Notes under the pieces: generated by a model | What the model was told of the DNA's origin: nothing | The model's database searches: none | What the model saw: only the letters and a program-made list of their open reading frames with translations | Part shown: positions 30,220 through 41,095 of the stretch, one piece after another | Layout: every line of letters begins with the position of its first letter | Numbering within the stretch: position 1 is the first letter of the stretch | From: Gammaproteobacteria bacterium | GTDB taxonomy: Bacteria > Pseudomonadota > Gammaproteobacteria > SZUA-140 | Assembly: GCA_015491865.1 (NCBI GenBank) | Contig: WFVD01000026.1 | Coordinates: 62,001 to 126,000 of the forward strand | Length of the DNA: 64,000 nucleotides | Direction: 5' to 3' | Position numbers and translations under genes: made by a program

Positions 30220-32028
30220 ATGGTGCTGAAGAGGAGCATGGATGTGAAAGGTGTAGCGGATAAACCTCGCCGTATTCAGCTCGATGAGATGAGTGAGCAG
30301 CTGTTGGCAGATGGCCTGATCGATAAGAGGCAGCACGAGATGTTGATGCTGAAGGCGCGTTTTCGTGATAAGGGCGATCAACACCCGTTTGCAATTATCG
30401 AAAGCCATGAGCTGGTAACGGTGACCGTGCCACCGCAGCCGCTGAATCAGGACTTCCTTAGCCAGTGGCTGGCTGAGAAACTCGCGCTGCCCTATCGTCG
30501 TATTGATCCGCTGAAAGTGGATGTGGCTTCTGTTGCTGCTGCTGTCTCATATAGCTACGCCGAACGTAACAGGCTGCTGCCGATTGAAATGGGGGCGGGG
30601 TATGTGGTGATCACCACGGCAGAGCCTTACCAGACGGCGTGGATAAAAGAGCTTGAGCATGTGTTGAATAAAGAGGTACGGCTTGAGATTACCAGTCCGG
30701 CCGACATCGAACGTTTTCGCGTTGAGTTTTATGCTATCTCCAAATCAGTGGTAGGGGCGAACGATGATAAGCAGGGGAGCTTGCCGAGTGAAATCAATAA
30801 CCTTGAGCAGATGCTGGAGCTGGGTAAGGCGGGTAGCCTAGATGCCAATGATCAGCATGTAGTTAATATTGTCGACTGGCTATTGCAGTACGCTTTTGAT
30901 CAACGCGCCAGCGATATTCATTTGGAACCGCGTCGCGAGCAGGGCAATATCCGTTTCCGGATCGATGGCATGTTGCATCAGGTCTATCAACTGCCGGCAC
31001 AGGTGATGGCGGCGGTAGTGAGCCGGATTAAAATTCTCGGGCGGATGGATCTGGCAGAGAAGCGCCGACCACTCGACGGCCGCCTCAAGACCCGGGCGCC
31101 CAACGGCAGTGAGGTGGAGCTGCGCCTCTCAACCATGCCGACCGCCTTTGGCGAGAAGATGGTGATGCGTATCTTTGATCCCGATATTCTGGTGAAGAAC
31201 TTTTCTGACCTCGGGTTTGGTAACGCTGAGTCTCTGCAGTGGCAGGCGATGATCGAAAAGCCGCATGGGATCATTTTAGTGACCGGGCCGACCGGCTCCG
31301 GTAAGACCACAACCCTCTATTCCACCCTGAAACATCTCGCTCGGCCCGAGCTTAATATCTGCACCATTGAAGACCCCATTGAGATGGTGGTGCCCGATTT
31401 TAATCAGCTGCAGGTGCAGCACAACATTGATCTCGCTTTTGCCGACGGGGTTCGGGCGCTGCTGCGGCAGGACCCAGATATCATCATGGTGGGTGAGATA
31501 CGTGATCGTGAGACGGCCGAAGTGGCGATACAGGCGGCGCTTACCGGTCACCTGGTGATCTCGACGCTGCACACCAATGATGCGGTACTGGCGATTACGC
31601 GGCTGCTGGAGATTGGCGTACCGCAGTATATGATTGGTGCATCGGTGATCGGAGTGGTGGCACAGCGGCTGGTGCGAACCCTCTGCCCACATTGCAAACA
31701 GCCTGTCGTCCCCGATGCAGGGCTGTGGCAGGCACTGAGTCAGCCGTGGAAGAGCGTGACACCGGAGAAGATCATGGCATCCAGCGGCTGTCTTGAGTGC
31801 CGTCAAACCGGTTATGCCGGACGTGTGGGGATCTATGAGATGATGACGCTTTCGAGTGGTCTGCGAGAGCTGTTGCGCCATCAGAGGGTTGATATTGCAC
31901 AGGTGCGTCAGCAGGCTCAAAAGGAGGGGATGCGCCCGTTACGAATCAGCGGCCTGCAGAAAGTGGCGAAGGGGATGACATCGCTGGATGAGGTCTTTCG
32001 GGTGGCACCACCGCAGAGCGAGGAGTGA
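30220..32028 (+). CDS. GspE/PilB-family secretion/pilus assembly ATPase (orphan)
   Basis: Walker A GPTGSGKTTTLYSTL, Asp box, Walker B DIIMVGEIRDRETAEVAIQAALTGHLVISTLHTNDA, CPHC...CLEC zinc motif. Confidence 0.93.
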   Translation: MVLKRSMDVKGVADKPRRIQLDEMSEQLLADGLIDKRQHEMLMLKARFRDKGDQHPFAIIESHELVTVTVPPQPLNQDFLSQWLAEKLALPYRRIDPLKVDVASVAAAVSYSYAERNRLLPIEMGAGYVVITTAEPYQTAWIKELEHVLNKEVRLEITSPADIERFRVEFYAISKSVVGANDDKQGSLPSEINNLEQMLELGKAGSLDANDQHVVNIVDWLLQYAFDQRASDIHLEPRREQGNIRFRIDGMLHQVYQLPAQVMAAVVSRIKILGRMDLAEKRRPLDGRLKTRAPNGSEVELRLSTMPTAFGEKMVMRIFDPDILVKNFSDLGFGNAESLQWQAMIEKPHGIILVTGPTGSGKTTTLYSTLKHLARPELNICTIEDPIEMVVPDFNQLQVQHNIDLAFADGVRALLRQDPDIIMVGEIRDRETAEVAIQAALTGHLVISTLHTNDAVLAITRLLEIGVPQYMIGASVIGVVAQRLVRTLCPHCKQPVVPDAGLWQALSQPWKSVTPEKIMASSGCLECRQTGYAGRVGIYEMMTLSSGLRELLRHQRVDIAQVRQQAQKEGMRPLRISGLQKVAKGMTSLDEVFRVAPPQSEE

Positions 32029-32064
32029 CCGGCTGCTGCTTAGCAGGCCGTTGTAAAGGTCTCG

Positions 32065-33603
32065 CTATCTGAGCCGCTCATTGAATTCACGCACCATTTT
32101 CGATAGTTTTTGCAGGTCTTGATCCAGCTGCTTTTCTCGCTGCTGAATCTGCTGGGAAAAGTTGGCAAAAGTCTCAAGCAATCTGGTTTTTTCATCTTGC
32201 AGGGTGTCACCAAAACGTTCACGGTACTGTTGTTGAAGCGTTTCGATCATCGCTGAAAACCGCGCCTCGCTGAGCGCTGACTGGCTAATGGTCTCCAGCA
32301 GCGCCTGTTCGATATCCAGCGGTGATTTTTTGAATAGCCTTTCATGGCGGGTCACAATCTGCTGAATGATGCTGGCGGCTTCTGACTCCTCAATATCGGA
32401 CATCAGGCGGGTGATGTCTGATGTGATACCTGTTGATAGTGACGTCTGCGGCGCGCTCTTCTGTTCTGCACTTTCAGTGGAAAGATTGAAGGCGGCGCTT
32501 CCAAAGCGTTCAATACCTGCGTCGATGAGCGGCTGGAGCAGCTCTTTTGCCTCGGCTTCACTGGTCTCCGGGTATTGCAGGTAAGAGAGGATCGCAACGG
32601 AAAGGTAGTCACCGGAGAGACCGCTCTGTTTTACAGTCGGGCCAGTTGAGCCAGTAGTGCTGGTGGGGCCCTCGGTCTGCTGGCGTTTGCTGTGCCAGTA
32701 TTTGCTAAATTGATGTGGTTTTTTACTCGCTGCCAGTTTGCTATCGATACGCTCTGCGAGTGTTCGAATGTCACGGCTGGCAGGGCTATGTGGTTGAGCC
32801 AAGATGATCGGGGTTTGCAGGCAGATTGCGCTACTGATGGTTGGGTCTTCAGCAATATTTCCCATATAGCCGATGCGTGTCTGCAGGTATTTTTTTGCAG
32901 CGGCTGAGAAGCGCCGGAACACCTCACTCCCCTTTTGAGGCGAGGGGGCGCGGTTGACGATGGTATAGATTGGCTGCTTCAGCGTTTTGCGTTTCATCAC
33001 CCGCATCAGTGCAAAGGCGTCGGTCAGCGAGGTGGGTTCAGGCGAGATCACCAGCACGCAGTACTGGGCAGAGGCGAGGAACTCCAGCACCGTCTCTCCA
33101 ATACCTGCTGCTGTATCGATGAGTAGATAGTCAAAGCGTGACTCCAGCTGTGCCAGCGCCTGTGACAGGCGCTGATGCTGTGCCCGGTCCAGATCTACGC
33201 AGCTGGTGATTCCGGATGCGGCGGGCACCACCTTAATGCCGCTGGGACCGTCGAGCATGATCTCATCGATACTTTTTTCGCCGTTAAGCAGATGTTCGAT
33301 GGTGTATTCAGGGTTGAGGTTTAGCAGAATGTTGATGTTGGCGAGGCCAGTGTCGGCATCCAGAATGCAGACCTTTGCTCCCAGTTGTGCCAGCGCAATG
33401 CCGAGGTTAGTGGTGACACTGGTTTTGCCCACCCCTCCTTTGCCGCTGCTGATTGCAATGACGCGGGTGGGACGTGCGTCCGGGAGGGGCGGGACGGTGG
33501 CGGGCGTGGTGGGTGCGGGTGCGTGTTTTAGCATAATTTGCGGTGTCGCAGCACTGTCGTGAGGCAGCGTTGCTAGATCCCCTCCTGTTCTGGATTGTCC
33601 CAT
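32065..33603 (-). CDS. MinD/ParA-family (FlhG/FleN-like) ATPase with ~200-aa C-terminal extension
   Basis: VIAISSGKGGVGKTSVTTNLGIALAQLGAKVCILDADTGLANINILL deviant Walker A; coiled-coil-like C-terminus. True start may be 33534 (MLKHAPAP). Confidence 0.87.
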   Translation of the reverse strand: MGQSRTGGDLATLPHDSAATPQIMLKHAPAPTTPATVPPLPDARPTRVIAISSGKGGVGKTSVTTNLGIALAQLGAKVCILDADTGLANINILLNLNPEYTIEHLLNGEKSIDEIMLDGPSGIKVVPAASGITSCVDLDRAQHQRLSQALAQLESRFDYLLIDTAAGIGETVLEFLASAQYCVLVISPEPTSLTDAFALMRVMKRKTLKQPIYTIVNRAPSPQKGSEVFRRFSAAAKKYLQTRIGYMGNIAEDPTISSAICLQTPIILAQPHSPASRDIRTLAERIDSKLAASKKPHQFSKYWHSKRQQTEGPTSTTGSTGPTVKQSGLSGDYLSVAILSYLQYPETSEAEAKELLQPLIDAGIERFGSAAFNLSTESAEQKSAPQTSLSTGITSDITRLMSDIEESEAASIIQQIVTRHERLFKKSPLDIEQALLETISQSALSEARFSAMIETLQQQYRERFGDTLQDEKTRLLETFANFSQQIQQREKQLDQDLQKLSKMVREFNERLR

Positions 33604-35783
33604 TCAGTATGATTAAGGGTAATGGTCTCGCGATAGTGCATCGTTTTAACGTTGCTTATAGCATCTTTTTCATTTGACTGTTTAGGTTGGTTCTCTAATG
33701 GCAGAATAGTTGCCCCCTTTTTCATCGGAAGCGGCTCTGCAATCTTGAGAGTTTCAGAGGGGCCAGATGGCTGCTGCATCTCTATATGAGGGCTCTGTGC
33801 GACCACGGGAGGCGGCGAGCCGATCGGCACCATCCGCTGTGCAAGCGGTGTTAGCGGCTGGCCAAGGTGCTGTTCATAGATTGGGGTAAAGACCATGATG
33901 TTCTGGATGTAGTTGCGCGTTTCGTTATACGGAATGGTTTCGGCCCAGATGTCTGCATCGACCTGGCGGTTTTTGGGTATCCAGCGCTTTACTCTGGCCT
34001 CTCCTGCGTTGTAGGCAGCGAGTGCCAGCAGCGGATTGTTATCAAAGCGTCTCAGTACTTTCCCCAGGTGTTTCATGCCGAGTTTTAAGTTGGTTTCAAC
34101 ATCGATCAGCTGCATGCGGTTTTTGAGACGAATGCCGGTACCGCGTGTTAGCTGTTTGGCCGTACGCGGCATTAGCTGCATCAGCCCCATGGCCCCTGCA
34201 CTGGAGCGCGCGTCCGCGGTGAAGGCGCTCTCCTGGCGGATGAGGGCGAAGGCGAGAGCCGTATCAATATTGTTTTCACGCGCTTTAACGGTGATTTTAT
34301 CGCGATGGACAAGTGGAAAGCGGATATCGAGGTCATCACGGTGGTCGGTGCGCGCAACGGTCATAATGGCGCGGTCGTGCCAGCCCCAGCGGTGGGCCAG
34401 TCTACCGGCCTGGTGAAGTTGCTCATCAACCATGTAGCGAGTCGCAAAAAACCATTCGCGCCGGGCCTCGACGGCGCGCCCAAGCGCAAATAGCTCCTGC
34501 GCCCTTAGGATGCCGGGGTGCTGTTCAATATTGGTTGTGAGCAGCTCGTTCTGTTGTAGTGGTGCGTGCCGAAAGTGGTATGGGCGCTGGAGTTTATCTG
34601 CGGCAAGAAAACTGTAGTAGCCCCGTTTCATGGCGAGCTCTGTATAGATTGCTTCGGCCTGAAGCGGCTGATCGAGCGCGGCCAGCACGCGCGCACGCCA
34701 GTATTGCCAGCGTGGGGTCTGCTGCTCTTCATCGTTGAGCTGGTAGAGCCAGGCAAGTGCGGCATCCCAGTTTTGCTGGTTGAGCGCAGTGCGTACGCGC
34801 CATTCACGCAGGGACTGATCGGCCGGTCTCTCTTCGAGTACGGCAAGCCAGCTTAGCGCCTCGGGTCTGTTACGCAGTGCCATCGCCATCGCAATCGCAC
34901 GCTCGACAGTCATCACTTCATCATCGCTAAAATCGTAACGTGCCTTGATCTTTGACTGCCACATATCGGCTGCTTGGACGGGGTCTTTGCGCGCCATCCG
35001 TTTCAGGCCGTGAACGAGGATGGTATTGCGCATCGGATGTGCGTTGATAAACCTTTTCTGTGAAAGGATACGTGATGGTTTGCGATGAACTTGAATCCAT
35101 CTATTGGCCCAGATGCGCTCTTTTCTGGAGAGAAAGCGGGTCAGGTAGCGGCTCAGAGTGAGTTTGCGTTTTTCCATCGCCAGCTGAATGCGCTGCCAGG
35201 CAAGCTCATCATCGATAAAGCCCGCCTTATGCCACGCGGTAAAGAGCGGATCACAGGCGCGTGGTTGTGAATGGCCGACGAGCCACAGCTGCTCCAGTCC
35301 ATCAAAGGCAGCCCCCTGATCACCGGTGTTGAGCAGCGCGCGGCGATAATAACACTGGAGCGTGATATTGCTGCTGGCTCTGTAAGACTGCTTAACGGCC
35401 TTCCAGCGCCCTTTTTGTGCGAGCTGTTTGATCCAGCGAAAATGGAGTTTGCTGCTCAGTGGGCTGTCATCATGATAGGTGTCGATGAATGTTGCGATTT
35501 CATCGCTGGGTCTTTTATGCAGACGAGTTCGCAGGTATTCATAACGCAGGTAGGGGTAGAGCGGGTATGTTTTGAGCTGCTGGCTAAGTTGTTTGAACTG
35601 CGTGATCGAGCCGCGCTTTAACGCCTGCTCCGCCGCCATGAAGCTGTCACGCTGCTGTTTTATTATTGACGCGGCTTCATGCCCAGGTTCAAGTGACTCC
35701 TCTGCCCAACTGATTGATGTAATAGATAAAGTAAGGCATGCGGCGATGCTGGAGAGATAAAAATTTCGGATAATTTGAGGCAT
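33573..35783 (-). CDS. slt: Soluble lytic murein transglycosylase (Slt70-like)
   Basis: Signal peptide; FALIRQESAFTADARSSAGAMGLMQLMPRTAKQL, LALAAYNAGEARVKRWI, IPYNETRNYIQNIM. Confidence 0.93.
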   Translation of the reverse strand: MPQIIRNFYLSSIAACLTLSITSISWAEESLEPGHEAASIIKQQRDSFMAAEQALKRGSITQFKQLSQQLKTYPLYPYLRYEYLRTRLHKRPSDEIATFIDTYHDDSPLSSKLHFRWIKQLAQKGRWKAVKQSYRASSNITLQCYYRRALLNTGDQGAAFDGLEQLWLVGHSQPRACDPLFTAWHKAGFIDDELAWQRIQLAMEKRKLTLSRYLTRFLSRKERIWANRWIQVHRKPSRILSQKRFINAHPMRNTILVHGLKRMARKDPVQAADMWQSKIKARYDFSDDEVMTVERAIAMAMALRNRPEALSWLAVLEERPADQSLREWRVRTALNQQNWDAALAWLYQLNDEEQQTPRWQYWRARVLAALDQPLQAEAIYTELAMKRGYYSFLAADKLQRPYHFRHAPLQQNELLTTNIEQHPGILRAQELFALGRAVEARREWFFATRYMVDEQLHQAGRLAHRWGWHDRAIMTVARTDHRDDLDIRFPLVHRDKITVKARENNIDTALAFALIRQESAFTADARSSAGAMGLMQLMPRTAKQLTRGTGIRLKNRMQLIDVETNLKLGMKHLGKVLRRFDNNPLLALAAYNAGEARVKRWIPKNRQVDADIWAETIPYNETRNYIQNIMVFTPIYEQHLGQPLTPLAQRMVPIGSPPPVVAQSPHIEMQQPSGPSETLKIAEPLPMKKGATILPLENQPKQSNEKDAISNVKTMHYRETITLNHTEWDNPEQEGI

Positions 35784-35864
35784 AAGACTGATTATGAAAG
35801 TTTCATGCCAGTTATGCCGGGCCGGTGGAAATTAAAACAGTGATAAACAGCGCGGAGGAAATAT

Positions 35865-35892
35865 GATGGGCGACACTGGTATGTCGCCCATC
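35865..35892 (-). terminator. Hairpin downstream of the HU-like gene, probable terminator
   Basis: GATGGGCGACA-CTGGTA-TGTCGCCCATC, perfect 11-bp arms; weak T-tract (ATATTTCC) on the - strand. Confidence 0.6.
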
Positions 35893-35904
35893 GGGTGGCA
35901 GTAA

Positions 35905-36297
35905 CTAAGAGGCCATATCCTTGAGCGCCTTTAGAGGCTGTACCTTCACAACATTGCGTGCAGGTTTGGCTTTGAATACCATCTCTTCTCCGGTAAAAGG
36001 GTTGGTCCCCTTGCGTGCGCGAGTCGCGGGTTTACGGTTCACTTTTACTTTAAGAATACCCGGCAGGGTGAAGACCTGAGCAGAACCTTTTTTGATATGT
36101 CCTTCGATGACTATTTTAAGTTCATCAAATACAGAAGCTATCTCTTTTTTTGTTAGCCCTGTCTTTTCAGAGAGGTGGCCAAAAAGTGCTGTACGAGTGT
36201 ACGGTTCCTTGATCGCTTTCACGCGAGGCTTCCTGGTAGCAACCGCTTTTTTGGTTGATGCCTTTTTCTTTGCAGCAGCTTTTTTCTTAGTGACCAT
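35905..36297 (-). CDS. HU-family DNA-binding protein with Lys/Ala-rich N-terminal tail
   Basis: MVTKKKAAAKKKASTKKAVATRKPRVK... then HU core LFGHLSEKTGLTKKEIASVFDELKIVIEGHIKKGSAQVFTLPGILKVKVNRKPATRARKGTNPFTGEE. Confidence 0.9.
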   Translation of the reverse strand: MVTKKKAAAKKKASTKKAVATRKPRVKAIKEPYTRTALFGHLSEKTGLTKKEIASVFDELKIVIEGHIKKGSAQVFTLPGILKVKVNRKPATRARKGTNPFTGEEMVFKAKPARNVVKVQPLKALKDMAS

Positions 36298-36693
36298 GTT
36301 TGCTTGTCTCCTCTGTTTATATAAGGGTTGCCGATAGGCTATGCAGTTAAACGAGATCCATGTGTGTCGCAGAATAACAACGTGTTTACTAAAGCGCAAC
36401 GGTTAGTTGATCTGCGGTTCGAAGTAAGATTAAGACTATTAATCTCGAATAATTCATTCATCGATAGTGAAATTCATAATCGATAAAATAAGCCTGCTAT
36501 TGCATCGGTAGTGACGCTCTATTCTGGATGTGCAACTGTGATAACTATTTTGCTGCTAACAGCAGGTTATTATCTACTTGTATTGGCTGAGGTAAAGTAG
36601 TGCTGAGGGAGATGATTGCGGTATTATTTAAGCAGCAGAAAAAATACCAGTGATGGCTAACCAGGTGATCAATATTGCAGCAAGGTGTAACAA

Positions 36694-36936
36694 ATGAACG
36701 GTAGCGAACAGCGGGTCAGGTTTGCGATTAGAATCTCTGCCGACGATTATCTTGCGTACTACAAGGGGCAGGCGAGACAGGTTATTGTTGATGCGGAAGA
36801 TGGTCGGCGCATACAGTTTCCGGCGAGCTGTCTTCAGCCTTTTATTATGCGTGATGGCATCAATGGTATTTTTGTATTGCGTTTCGATGCCAATAATAAG
36901 CTGGTCGGACTGGAGAAAACAGGCGAGTTACCATAG
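36694..36936 (+). CDS. DUF2835 family protein
   Basis: MNGSEQRVRFAIRISADDYLAYYKGQARQVIVDAEDGRRIQFPASCLQPFIMRDGINGIFVLRFDANNKLVGLEK. Confidence 0.8.
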   Translation: MNGSEQRVRFAIRISADDYLAYYKGQARQVIVDAEDGRRIQFPASCLQPFIMRDGINGIFVLRFDANNKLVGLEKTGELP

Positions 36937-36939
36937 CTT

Positions 36940-37737
36940 ATGGAGGAAATGAGAAAACTGCTAGAGGTGATGGAACAGCTGCGCCACCCCAGAACAGGCT
37001 GTCCGTGGGATCTCGCACAGGATTACGCATCAATTGCACCGTGCACTATCGAAGAGGCGTATGAAGTTGTCGATGCGATTGAGCGTGGTGACATGGATGA
37101 TCTGTGTGATGAGCTGGGAGACCTGCTATTTCAGGTGGTTTTTTATGCGCAAATTGCAAAAGAGGAGGGGCGTTTTGATTTTTCACAGGTCGCTGAACAG
37201 ATCACAGAGAAATTAATTCGTCGCCACCCCCATCTGTTTAGCGACTCGCCTGATGGCGAAAGCCAGGTGGCCGATCATCGAGCAACCTGGGAGCAGATTA
37301 AAGCCAAAGAACGCCGTAATAAAGGGGTAGCCACTCAGCACATGGGCGCATTGCATGGCGTTGCGAGTGCGTTGCCGGCGCTGACTCGTGCGGTAAAGTT
37401 ACAGAAGCGGGCAGCAGATGCTGGTTTTGACTGGCCAGTGATTGAAGCGGTGCTGGAGAAGGTTCAGGAAGAGCTGGATGAGGTGCGGGAGGTGCTGGAG
37501 CAAGATCAGGGTGCGCAGCGTATGCAGCATGAGATTGGGGACCTGCTGCAGTCGGTGACCAATCTTTCACGTCATGCCGGCATTGACCCTGAAACTGCAC
37601 TGCGTGAAGCCAATCAACGCTTTGAGCGACGCTTCGCTTCCGTCGAGGCGCAGTGTATTGCGCAAGGGGTGACGCCAGCAACTGCGGGGCTCGATGCACT
37701 GGAAGTGATGTGGCTTCGGGCTAAACTGGCTGAGTAG
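36940..37737 (+). CDS. mazG: Nucleoside triphosphate pyrophosphohydrolase MazG
   Basis: MEQLRHPRTGCPWDLAQDYASIAPCTIEEAYEVVDAIERGDMDDLCDELGDLLFQVVFYAQIA. Confidence 0.96.
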   Translation: MEEMRKLLEVMEQLRHPRTGCPWDLAQDYASIAPCTIEEAYEVVDAIERGDMDDLCDELGDLLFQVVFYAQIAKEEGRFDFSQVAEQITEKLIRRHPHLFSDSPDGESQVADHRATWEQIKAKERRNKGVATQHMGALHGVASALPALTRAVKLQKRAADAGFDWPVIEAVLEKVQEELDEVREVLEQDQGAQRMQHEIGDLLQSVTNLSRHAGIDPETALREANQRFERRFASVEAQCIAQGVTPATAGLDALEVMWLRAKLAE

Positions 37738-38074
37738 AGGGGCTGACAATAAACTAGTTTATGACGCTGAATCAGTCGAATTAGCGCAGTTTTTCGCCAT
37801 TTTTTTGTAGCATGCCACTTTATTATGGCGCTGGTCTGGTATGGACGGCCACGCTTCTTTTGAGCTATTTTCTCTGTAAATACAGCTTATTATCATCTTC
37901 TGCAAAGCGCCTTCTGAATAGCTGTTGATATTGGCATGATCGATGCTCATAACAATATTAAGGTGATGGCATGTTGAGCCGCTAACAATAGTGAAGGATC
38001 TCGAAATGGCCATTTCTGAAAGGATGTTGAATGGCTTGGCAAGGATGTAAACCAGAACATTGGAGGATACACAA

Positions 38075-38260
38075 ATGATGGACATGATGATAGAAGCAGT
38101 ATTGGTGGCTTTCACGCTAGGCGGTGTTATAGGTGCAGCGGTTGCAGTTCATTTGAAATCGTCGTCTGACACCAGCAAACAGTGGTCAGAAGATGTAGCA
38201 CCAGAAGATGAGTCGCTTGTTTATGTTAAAGAGGAGCAGAACCGTTCAGGACGCCGTTAA
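38075..38260 (+). CDS. Small membrane protein, function unknown
   Basis: MMDMMIEAVLVAFTLGGVIGAAVAVHLKSSSDTSKQW...; GGAGG SD upstream of ATG 38075. Confidence 0.6.
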   Translation: MMDMMIEAVLVAFTLGGVIGAAVAVHLKSSSDTSKQWSEDVAPEDESLVYVKEEQNRSGRR

Positions 38261-38644
38261 TACGGTCTACCTGCCGGTGGTGAAAGTTGTCGTTCTACAG
38301 CTCAATGTAGCTGATGGGTGTTGCTAGTAACTAAATTTCAGAGCAGTATTTGGTTGTTTGTAGCGCTCCCCGTCAATGCATTCAGGTGGGCTATAGTGGG
38401 GCGGTTTTCGCTATGTAAAATTCAGGGTTGCACTTAAAAGCAGCTCGCCATTCCTGATCGCCCTCCCCAGGTGTTGATAACACGTTTCTGTTGTCCAGTT
38501 ATAATTGATTGTAAAGCGCTTAGCCGCTCTTCCCGCGCTCATATGCGAGCCTGCCGTCTAGCCCTGTGACTGGAAATTTTGCTGAAAAAGTAGTAAGTTG
38601 TGCGGTTCTTTCCTAAAAGTTTCCGGGTTTGAAATAGCACCACG

Positions 38645-40003
38645 ATGACACATAAATTATACATTAAGACCTTTGGCTGCCAGATGAACGAGTATGACTC
38701 AGCCAAAATGGTGGAGGTGCTCGCGGCATCTCACGGCGTACAACGGGTTGATTCGGCTGAAGAGGCGGATATTCTGCTACTCAACACCTGTTCGATTCGG
38801 GAAAAGGCGCAGGAGAAAGTGTTTCACCAGCTGGGTCGCTGGCGCGAGATGAAAGAGCAGCGGCCCAACACCGTGATCGGTGTCGGTGGCTGCGTGGCGA
38901 GTCAGGAGGGTGATGCGATTCGAGCGCGTGCCCCCTTTGTCGATCTGGTCTTTGGCCCGCAGACGTTTCATCGTCTGCCGCAGATGCTAAATGAGGTGAA
39001 GCAGCAGCGGCAGCCTGTGATCGATATCAGCTTTCCCGAGATTGAAAAGTTTGACTGCATGCCGGAACCGAAGGCTGACGGGCCAACGGCGTTTGTATCG
39101 ATCATGGAAGGGTGCAGTAAATATTGCACCTTCTGCGTGGTGCCTTACACGCGCGGTGAAGAGTTTAGTCGCCCGTTTGATGACCTCCTCAGTGAAATAT
39201 CGTCGCTCGCCAGTCAGGGGGTGCGTGAGGTGAATCTACTTGGCCAGAACGTCAACGCCTACCGCTATGAGATGGAGGACGGTACCGAGGTCGATCTCGC
39301 ATTACTAATTAGCTATGTGGCCAGTATCGACGGCATTGACCGCATCCGTTTTACCACCTCACACCCGGTTGAGTTTAGCGATAGCCTGATCGAAGTCTAT
39401 CGTGAAGTGCCCGAGCTGGTTAGTCATCTTCATCTGCCGGTGCAGAGCGGTTCAGATCGTATTCTTGGAGCGATGAAGCGCGGCCACACCGTGCTGGAAT
39501 ATAAATCTAAGATTCGCCGCCTGCGCGAGGCGCGCCCCGATATCAGTCTGTCGTCTGATTTTATTATCGGTTTCCCTGGTGAGTCGGATGCCGATCATCG
39601 CGCCACTATGGAGCTGATTGAGGCGCTCGGTTTTGATCACTCCTTTAGCTTTATCTATAGCGCACGCCCCGGCACCCCGGCAGCGGCGCTGCCAGATGAT
39701 GTTCCGCATGCTGTCAAACAGCAGCGGCTTGCTGAGCTACAGAGACGTATTATCGAGATGACCGCCGCAATCAGTGCATCGATGGTTGGTACGGAGCAGC
39801 GAGTGCTGGTGGAGCGTCTTTCGAAAAAAGACCCGGCACAGGTGGCTGGGCGCACCGATAATAATCGTTGGGTCAATTTGACGGCAGATCCGTCGGTGAT
39901 TGGTCAGTTTGTGACGGTACGCATCACCGAGGCGCTGCCAAATTCGTTGCGTGGCGAGCTGGCTCCTCAGCTTGCCCCAAACAATGGTCGCCACGTTGCA
40001 TAG
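38645..40003 (+). CDS. miaB: tRNA-2-methylthio-N6-dimethylallyladenosine synthase MiaB
   Basis: [45 protein letters not shown] (radical SAM CxxxCxxC), C-terminal TRAM domain. Confidence 0.98.
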   Translation: MTHKLYIKTFGCQMNEYDSAKMVEVLAASHGVQRVDSAEEADILLLNTCSIREKAQEKVFHQLGRWREMKEQRPNTVIGVGGCVASQEGDAIRARAPFVDLVFGPQTFHRLPQMLNEVKQQRQPVIDISFPEIEKFDCMPEPKADGPTAFVSIMEGCSKYCTFCVVPYTRGEEFSRPFDDLLSEISSLASQGVREVNLLGQNVNAYRYEMEDGTEVDLALLISYVASIDGIDRIRFTTSHPVEFSDSLIEVYREVPELVSHLHLPVQSGSDRILGAMKRGHTVLEYKSKIRRLREARPDISLSSDFIIGFPGESDADHRATMELIEALGFDHSFSFIYSARPGTPAAALPDDVPHAVKQQRLAELQRRIIEMTAAISASMVGTEQRVLVERLSKKDPAQVAGRTDNNRWVNLTADPSVIGQFVTVRITEALPNSLRGELAPQLAPNNGRHVA

Positions 40004-40090
40004 CGGTTTCCAGCATGCTCCGCTACAGGCACTCTGTAGTCATCACAACGGCGCTATCGGTGCCGTCTCTTCTCTTTTCCCTTCAAGGGT

Positions 40091-41095
40091 GTGAATTTAA
40101 TCTTGAGCGATAATCAACAAACGAGCGAACTGCTGTTAGAGCCTGTCGATAACCAGCGTCTGGTCGAACTTTGTGGGCAATTTGATGGCCACATCCGCCA
40201 GATTGAAGCGCATTTTGGCGTTCAAATTAGTAATCGTGGTAACGACTTTCGCCTGGTTGGTAATCCCGATGCGGTGATTGAAGCGAGCCGCCTACTCAAG
40301 ACGCTCTATGCCGAAACCGATGGCGCAACATTGGCGCCGTCGCAGGTGCAGCTGGCGCTGCACTCTGCCCCTGCGCTCAAAGAGCTGGAACAGCAGGTGG
40401 TTGGGAGTGTCCAGATACAGACTAGAAAGGGCGGTATCAAAGGGCGTGGCATCAATCAGGCGATGTATCTGCAGCGTATTCTGAGCCATGAGATCAACTT
40501 TGGCATCGGTCCCGCCGGTACTGGTAAAACCTACCTTGCGGTTGCCTGTGCGGTTGAGGCGCTGGAGAAGGAAGAGGTGAGGCGCATTCTGCTGGTGCGG
40601 CCTGCGGTTGAGGCGGGGGAGCGGCTCGGTTTTCTGCCAGGCGATCTGGCGCAGAAGATCGACCCCTACCTGCGCCCACTCTACGATGCGCTGTATGAGA
40701 TGCTCGGCTTTGAGCGTGTCGCCAAACTGATCGAACAGAATGTGATTGAGGTCGCGCCGCTCGCCTATATGCGTGGGCGTACTCTGAATGAGTCTTTCAT
40801 CATTCTCGATGAGGCGCAAAATACCACCGTTGAACAGATGAAGATGTTTCTGACGCGCGTCGGTTTTGGTTCGACTGTCGTCGTGACCGGTGATGTGACG
40901 CAGATCGATCTGCCGCGTGGTAGCACCTCGGGGCTGCGCCATGTGATCGAAGTGTTGCAAGAGGTCAACGGCATCAGCTTTACTTTTTTCGAATCACAGG
41001 ATGTCGTGCGTCACCCGTTGGTGCAGCGTATCGTACAGGCCTATGCCGCAAAGGAAGCGCAGGAAGAGAGGGAGAGTGGGCGGCGTGAACGCTGA
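40091..41095 (+). CDS. ybeZ: PhoH-like ATPase (YbeZ)
   Basis: [71 protein letters not shown]. Confidence 0.96.
   Translation: MNLILSDNQQTSELLLEPVDNQRLVELCGQFDGHIRQIEAHFGVQISNRGNDFRLVGNPDAVIEASRLLKTLYAETDGATLAPSQVQLALHSAPALKELEQQVVGSVQIQTRKGGIKGRGINQAMYLQRILSHEINFGIGPAGTGKTYLAVACAVEALEKEEVRRILLVRPAVEAGERLGFLPGDLAQKIDPYLRPLYDALYEMLGFERVAKLIEQNVIEVAPLAYMRGRTLNESFIILDEAQNTTVEQMKMFLTRVGFGSTVVVTGDVTQIDLPRGSTSGLRHVIEVLQEVNGISFTFFESQDVVRHPLVQRIVQAYAAKEAQEERESGRRER

Noticed and set aside
30124-30408. 94-aa - strand ORF at the start of the GspE-like gene
   Set aside because: Overlaps the gspE coding start in antisense; His/Thr/Pro-rich low-complexity translation, no family.
31276-31920. 214-aa ORF on the - strand opposite the GspE-like gene
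   Set aside because: Antisense shadow of a conserved ATPase domain; composition is not protein-like.
37759-38115. 118-aa - strand ORF overlapping the 38075 small membrane gene
   Set aside because: No SD or family, and it conflicts with the better-supported + strand small gene.
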